NCBI GenBank assembly: GCA_902728285.1
Contig: CACVBU010000743.1
Span: 901,068-965,067 of the forward strand
Length of the DNA stretch: 64,000 bases
From: Clytia hemisphaerica
Taxonomy: Eukaryota > Cnidaria > Hydrozoa > Leptothecata > Clytiidae
Reading direction: 5' to 3'
In this document: positions 58,601-64,000 of the stretch, one piece after another
How positions within the stretch are numbered: the first letter of the stretch is position 1
Layout of the letters: every line of letters starts with the position of its first letter
Made by a program: the position numbers and the translations under genes
Notes under the pieces: generated by a model
Told to the model about the DNA's origin: nothing
The model's database searches: none
What the model saw: the letters and a program-made list of their open reading frames with translations, nothing else

Positions 58601-61600
58601 AACTAGTCTAGATTAATAAACTCCATTGTAAAGGGAACCAGGTATGGGGCTCGGGGCTACCAAAAGTTTGCAATTTTTTAGGGTTGTCTTGTTCATGGGG
58701 TACTACCTAATTGTTTTAGTCAAGGCTCTTGACTGCGGCTACGAAACTGTTTGTAACTGTTTTCCCAAGCTACCCCGAAAGTCATTAACTCAAGGGGGAC
58801 CTAAATCGTTTGGCAACTAAAAATGGGCCGAAACCATGTAAAAAAATTTCTCCTTACTTTGTCCTTGTGGTTTGGTATTCTTGGTTTGTTCAGATTGTTG
58901 TGTGATTATTGTATTGTTATTGTTGCTGTCGTCTGGATCCGATCCACTGTCTGTGCTCTGTAAGAAAAAGATAGAAGCTGGTCAAACAGTTATTTTAAAC
59001 CAGGGCTGGCGGTTCCTCCTTGAAATTATAGTTTATTCTCTATCTCTCCATCTCTAATTCCATCTTCAAGGAGCCAAGAATTGTTTTTCGAACCAAAGTA
59101 AGATTGGAATTAAAGAAAGAATTTTATTTTAGTTCGAGAACAGAGAGTGTTAATAGAATATAGGTTCGCATTAGAAGAGTTGAGATTCGGCCATTTATAG
59201 TTCCAGAGCAAGATTAATTGATATGAATACCGAATTTTTACTAATTTGTCTCTTAATTTGCCTAAATTTCAGCCTTTTTAGGCTAAGGTTTGCTCCCAAT
59301 ATTATCCTTATTTTTTTGGCGTTTTTAAGCCTTGCTGTTCTTATATAATTTAAGATGTTTTTACAAGTATCAAGGATCTACCTTTGATCTGATGTTAAGT
59401 TTATTCGGTCTTTCAGCATTCGTTTTTCGTTGTTTTTCCTCGCGTAGAATCATCTTTTGTAGACTTTCAACACTGCTCGTTTTTTGAAACGATCCAAACA
59501 TAATTTGGTCCAAATACAAATTTTGGTCCTAACACCAATATCACTGATGATGGCGAAAAAATTTTATTTTATGATTTTAAACAAAGGTTGTGCTCTCTGT
59601 TTTTTGTACCAATTTTGTACCAATTCTTTTCTTTTTGATTAATGTTTTCAAAGTCTTTCAAAATTACTTTCCCATCATAACATTTTTCTCTGCCACTCAA
59701 TACCAATATAATATCAAAAGAATTCGCATCAAATTGTTTATTATTTTCACTGTACTTTAGAAGCTTAATGAAGCTAACCAATTAAGTAAGAAATACAATG
59801 TGAAATCTTCAAAGGAGAAAACTTTTCTTAATAACATTCAAAGAAAACAGCAACAAATGAATAAAAGTAATACTTCTTCATAACAAAAAAAGACGAACAA
59901 GCATACAATTAAGTAATGCTTCATTGTTGAAAATGACTTTTTTTTATAATTAGTTTTAATGAGAGCTGTCAATTAAAAGCGCCTGTCATTTTTGTAATAA
60001 TCGGACATAAACTTTTTTTTTTGTGAGACGGGAGCTGAGAAAATCTAAATCGCTTCTCCTCGTTTTCAGATTACGGCCACGTTTTTTAAAGATTTCCTTA
60101 CTCTTTACGAGCTTCTGTGACGTCAATCATTGTCGCATCGGAACGTCCGAAAACGATGCCTACAGTGGACTCTATTACACGTTTTTGTATAAGAACAAAC
60201 TATATAAGAACAAGAGGCTTCGATGGGCAAAATGTTAAGAACAAGTTAAGGACATTTTGATGGCTGATTTTTTAAGAAAATTGACAAAAATACTCCCAAA
60301 ATGGTGAAAATAAGAACATGGTAAGAACATCTAAAGGCTTGAAAAATTTTGGATGTTCTTATAAAAAATGTATTCGAACTTTCTATGATTCCAATCAACG
60401 GGAAACCCTAAAATACTCTCTATAATTAGAATCTCTCTGTAATTCGAACAAATTGAACTTAGTCAACTGGAGTAAGACTTTGAGCTTCTCAATAACTTTA
60501 CCTTCCCTTACAGTACCCCATTTTAAGGTGAACTATTGGCTACGGTTGTATTTAACAAACCCGGAAATAATTAAGCCGTCTTACCTTTGAGTAATTCCTT
60601 GTACCATCTTTGATATTCAGGTTCAATGAAGTCTAAAAAGAAGAGTGTAACGAGTCTAAAAAACTGTTTAAAAGTCAAATAAAGGCTCTCCATGGCTGAT
60701 TCGAAATGCAACTAAACCAACCAAGATAATTCGCGAGCAGATTCTGATACTCTGTGCATGGAACATATTCAATCTAAAGGCTATGAATCCATATGAGAAT
60801 CGGCCTAGGTTGGCGTACCGCTTTGATCTTTTTCATACAGATTTGAGATGAATATTAAATGATTTTTTTGCGCGCGGTGATTGCCTAAAGCAAAATAATC
60901 GCACCAAACGTAAATCATATACAAAAACATTAGAACCAAGTTGCTTTCGGTCTCGTTTTTTAGCAAAAGACAAAGCAGTTTGATAGTTTTGGCTGAACAG
61001 CCAGGTCAGATCATCGTATTCGCCACGGAGCAGAGCGGAATAGTGTGAGCAGAATGGATGATCTGTTTTGAGACTACACCCCAGCTCTCAAACATCGTTG
61101 TAACGTCTATCTAACCCTTTGCGTGCCGTTACCTTGTTTTTGTACCCCAATCCATTTGCCGAGGGGTAATTTTTTTTAGTAACCTGATTTGCCGATGTCG
61201 TATATATACGACATGCAAATTTTAACTCGTGTTGCCGCATGTCGTATATATACGACAAGGATATTTTATTCCTATTTGCCAATGTTTGACATTTGTATTT
61301 GACATTTGTTTTATATTTTATGATAGACTAAAATAAACCTGAAATAAATCTTTTGAGCACTTAATATATACTGTCACTATTACTATTTGGATTTTTTTAT
61401 GTCGGATATATACGGCAAAATAAGAAAACCATTTTCCTAAAAGCTGATTTCTCGGCAAATAGAGCTCCCTCTTTTTTAAAGGCCTCGGCAATTAGGTAAA
61501 AAAATTTGATGTCGGATATATCCGACATTGGCAAGTAGAGTGAAAATTTGCATGTCGGATATATACGACATCGGCACGGAAAGGGCTAACAATATATGGA

Positions 61601-61702
61601 CGTTATAAATGTCAGATGAATGTTGTTTTAACGTTTTGGGACCAGAAGGGCCTCAATTTGGTTCATTTTTTAACTTACTTCTTCACCACTGCTACTTGCC
61701 AT
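55662..61702 (-). CDS. Tandem VHL beta-like domain protein
   Basis: Minus-strand exons: 61,679-61,702; 60,585-60,632; 59,382-59,528; 58,858-58,957; 58,355-58,428; 57,442-57,670; 56,949-57,053; 56,149-56,331; and possibly 55,662-55,729. Phases agree throughout and all introns are GT-AG. Residues 1-106 are polar (MASSSGEE..., then SDPDDSNNNNTIITQQ). Residues about 110-203 align without gaps at the start to the VHL beta domain: LRSLYLDKPVRVKFVNHSG, YWINFVGE, then THPW (His163, Trp165, matching human His115 and Trp117) and NNLVYYPLMGPNGGKYAV. Residues about 221-300 form a second, diverged copy (EVLVKFINRTSRPAYLEM, EKTFWITTM, NYGWYYSPV). In VHL the beta domain binds hydroxyproline of HIF-alpha; the alpha domain binds elongin C. 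No alpha domain is seen. The end is either read-through to a stop at 56,114 (314 aa) or splicing at GATT|gtaagc to the last exon (325 aa). Confidence 0.8.
55903..56145. repeat. AAGAAC-family MITE at the 3' end of the VHL-like gene
   Basis: Words 'aacatttaagaacatttgag' and twice 'gttaagaac' plus 'aggctt', the family hallmark, from the 'tttctttataggaac' left end to 'gcgttcttagagag' on the right. It lies directly after the donor-like GATTgtaagc of the last clear VHL-domain exon and supplies the stop codon of the read-through version. Confidence 0.6.
56537..56807. repeat. Foldback element in a VHL-like intron, CCCCTGGAATTCC words
   Basis: Arms gggcttttcaagaaaaaaaa followed by 'cgtacaccccctgttgaggaggt' mirror each other with few mismatches. 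The interior repeats 'taccccatggaattcc'-type words at least five times. The outer end matches that of 29,279-29,542. Confidence 0.85.
57184..57234. repeat. Short tandem duplication
   Basis: A 24-bp unit, 'actcttagcacaggaaaaat', is present twice head to tail within an intron of the VHL-like gene. Confidence 0.8.
60175..60373. repeat. AAGAAC-family MITE in a VHL-like intron
   Basis: Left 'ttacacgtttttgtataaga' and right 'gttcttataaaaaatgta' are inverted. Internal 'cttcgatgggcaaaatgtta' matches the copy at 33,391 ('cttcgacggccaaaatgtta'). Confidence 0.8.
61112..61589. repeat. Foldback element with GTCGTATATATACGAC palindromes, in VHL-like intron 1
   Basis: Ends 'taaccctttgcgtgccg' and the inverse of 'cggcacggaaagggcta' match with two differences. 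The interior carries at least five palindromes of the type gtcgtatatatacgac or gtcggatatatacgaca (about 61,197, 61,240, 61,400, 61,512, 61,554). No ORF of its own. Confidence 0.75.
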
Positions 61703-64000
61703 TGTATTTGTTTCTTTTTTTTGTTTTTGTTTTCTATTAGCCAAGACAAGTCATTATAGACAGAGCATTTATCCAACCCTGGCTATACTAACTCAGTAAA
61801 GAAGTAGTATCAAATGACCCCTTTCCCTACGTCCCTGTATTTCTAGCTCCGTACAGAGAGAGAACCCTTACGTCTGAACTCTTAGCATTATTCTGATCAC
61901 AAAGTTTTTCCACATTTCCTCTTATAATCATCAAGTCATAATCAAAAACGATTTCCATCATCTTATAATCCAAACTAATCATTTCAATCAACATTCAAAC
62001 TGTTCTCTCATCCATCTATTCACCATAACCATAATCTCGTCAAGTTCAAGTGATACTCTCTCTGAAGCTCATCTCTTTCCCATTACTCTCTGATTGTACA
62101 ATTCAATGTCGTACCCATGAGCAACTTTCACCACTTTTTAATGAAATACCAAACAAGGACCTCGGTACGAGGTTTTATGAAGTTAAATTTCGCTAATTAA
62201 AACTTCTCCTTTTCGAATTCTACGAACTTATTTCCAAGAGTTAAACAATCTCCAATTTAAATAAAGTTGTGACAGATATCAATACACTCCATCTCATAGA
62301 CCTGGAAAGATCCTACAGAAATCTCCGCGAAATCGCACCGGGAGAACTATCAAATTTCATCTCCACTGTGTATTAAACTCTCAACCAATTGGAAAAGACA
62401 TTATAATCCCACTGTAGAATTAAAAATATTTTACTACCATTAGAATAAGTTTTACAGCTTTTAAAAAAAGATTTGAAGAAAAAATCAATGTCATCGTTTA
62501 ATCGTATCAAACCTCAAGTGATACTAATTCAATCGTCACCAAGTTCACTTAGAAGATCAAAGACTATAACCGATATTCTCACAAACAATCTTACTGGATT
62601 TGATTACTCAATTTATTTTCATTCCAGATATAAAATGTCTCAATAAGACTCAATCTGTTTTATTAGCGAGTCTCTCCTCGCTCCACTCGTGTCCAGTACT
62701 GAGTGAAATTTGAGCTGGTCTCCGGCGACAGAACTTCGCAAAAGATTTATCTCGTTATCTCCCTAATATACCATTTTCGACTAAAGTTTCCAGGATGATT
62801 CGGTGGTCCAATTTTAGTAGCTTTTCCTGGGAGTAATGCAGTGGTGCAATATTATAAGTTTTTCTCCGGCGAAATGCGGTTGTCAAAACCGAATAGATAT
62901 TGTCTTTCTTTTGAGTCGCTGCAATACCCGGAGCTTCGTTAATACCTAGAGATCAAAGGTTAGCTTAAAATTGACCATGCTTTACGTCGAACACTTTCAT
63001 TATTTTGAACTCGTAGAAATTTAATATGTTCGAATTAAAGAGAGAAAGTATTTTTTCGCCAAGTTGAGGAGCATACAGTGGAAACTCTTTAACTGGAATA
63101 AGTTTGTTGCGTCCTTTCCAGTTCTAACAATGCCTTATAAATGCCTCACATGTAAACCTCAATACTCGAAATTTCGAAAACTTAAACAAATTTGTGTTCC
63201 CCATGTGTCTTCGAGACTTCACTGTACCTGACCCTAACCAGATCCGATCTAACCAAGTTCAAAATCCCTGTTTTCTATTATCTGTTTACTTCCACATTCT
63301 CATACACACCAAACCGTTATGTTCAGAATGAAGTGATCAATCGCCTATTTAAGAATCATTATCTCCGTCAAATACTCATTAGCCTCCCTCTTTTGATATT
63401 AACATCAAAATGGAATTAAATCAAAATAGAAGGCTAAATAGGCTTTCATCATTTTGACCGATAAAACAGACATGTTAACATGGCAATCCCCCTGCCAACC
63501 TAACCAATGTTTTTAGAAATAAATCACTTAATCATAATGCTATAAGATAGATTTCAATACAACATTTTTAATGTGATGCTATTGCTTTAACCGTAATGTA
63601 TGTAGTATGTCCTTGCGGTATTTCGTCTTTATAGCGTATTATATATAAACAACATATTTCGGTTAATTGCCAAAGAAATTTTGTTTTGTCATTGTCACTA
63701 AAACAACGTTGCCTTTACAATGACGTAATGATGTCTAAAGCTCGGATTTATTTTTAGATATTTTGGGACATTTAAGGTATTTTGTCAAGTCAAGATCCTT
63801 TTAAAACGGTGCATATATGATATCCATGACTTATAATGTTTTATACGTAAGCACCTAAAATAGTCCGGGCGTTTGTCACTAGTTTCATTGTTTGGATTCA
63901 AAATTACTGGCAAACAGCCGGTCTTATTTGGTGCCGTATAAAACATTTCGAATATCCCGATTTGCCTATTGATCATTATCACACACCAAAGAAAAAATTC
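61703..64000. other. 5' flank of the VHL-like gene; nothing further recognised
   Basis: AT-rich sequence with no recognisable exon on either strand. Pogo-like terminal fragments ('gttcgaattaaagagagaaa', 'tacagtggaaactctttaac') occur at about 63,030-63,095. The ATG at 61,702 has a favourable context (A at -3, G at +4) and a purine-rich leader. Confidence 0.45.

Noticed and set aside
60585-60632. Alternative frame FIEPEYQRWYKELLK for exon 2 of the VHL-like gene
   Set aside because: It looks protein-like, but exon 1 ends in phase 0 and the following exon has no acceptor in the phase this frame requires, so the phase-0 reading TSLNLNIKDGTRNYSK was kept. A missed exon could reverse this.

Overview
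The window is AT-rich, intron-bearing metazoan nuclear DNA: short exons with GT-AG introns, AATAAA signals, a decayed APE-type LINE, and very dense small inverted-repeat (foldback/MITE-like) elements. The protein repertoire (secreted collagen plus SUEL-type rhamnose-binding lectins, a class A 7TM receptor, a VHL beta-domain protein) is animal. I cannot place the species. An early-branching animal such as a cnidarian is a guess based on composition and gene content, not a demonstrated assignment.

Layout. 1-11,660: six or so diverged copies of one locus unit (two keep the same small exon-like segment), interrupted by TIR elements and by a LINE at 8,625-11,624 that split one copy. 11,660-15,670: non-genic, with foldback repeats. 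15,677-17,757 (minus): a collagen/SUEL lectin gene with two candidate signal-peptide first exons. 17,760-31,990: mostly transposon-derived sequence with no convincing complete gene. 31,994-37,203 (plus): a tandem pair of paralogues of an unrecognised, probably disordered, RRxS-rich protein family ending in a Cys module (CPCNKCE). 40,048-44,234 (minus): a duplicated collagen/SUEL lectin locus with two collagen+lectin cassettes but only one visible signal-peptide exon. 47,828-48,721 (plus): an intronless 7TM receptor. 50,137-52,152: a 2-kb foldback element. 55,662-61,702 (minus): an eight- or nine-exon gene for a protein with two tandem VHL beta-like domains.

The genes share no obvious pathway. 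The three lectin cassettes are one family (same exon phases, same LTLGF(I/F)LKG motif before the helix, same collagen length class) and would make secreted trimeric, collectin-like molecules whose C-terminal carbohydrate-binding head is a SUEL domain. The two CPCNKCE proteins look like substrates of basophilic (PKA-type) kinases.

The strongest pattern not explained by genes is a class of foldback elements whose interior is filled with degenerate repeats of a short word, often related to the element's own terminus. Several families with different words show this layout.
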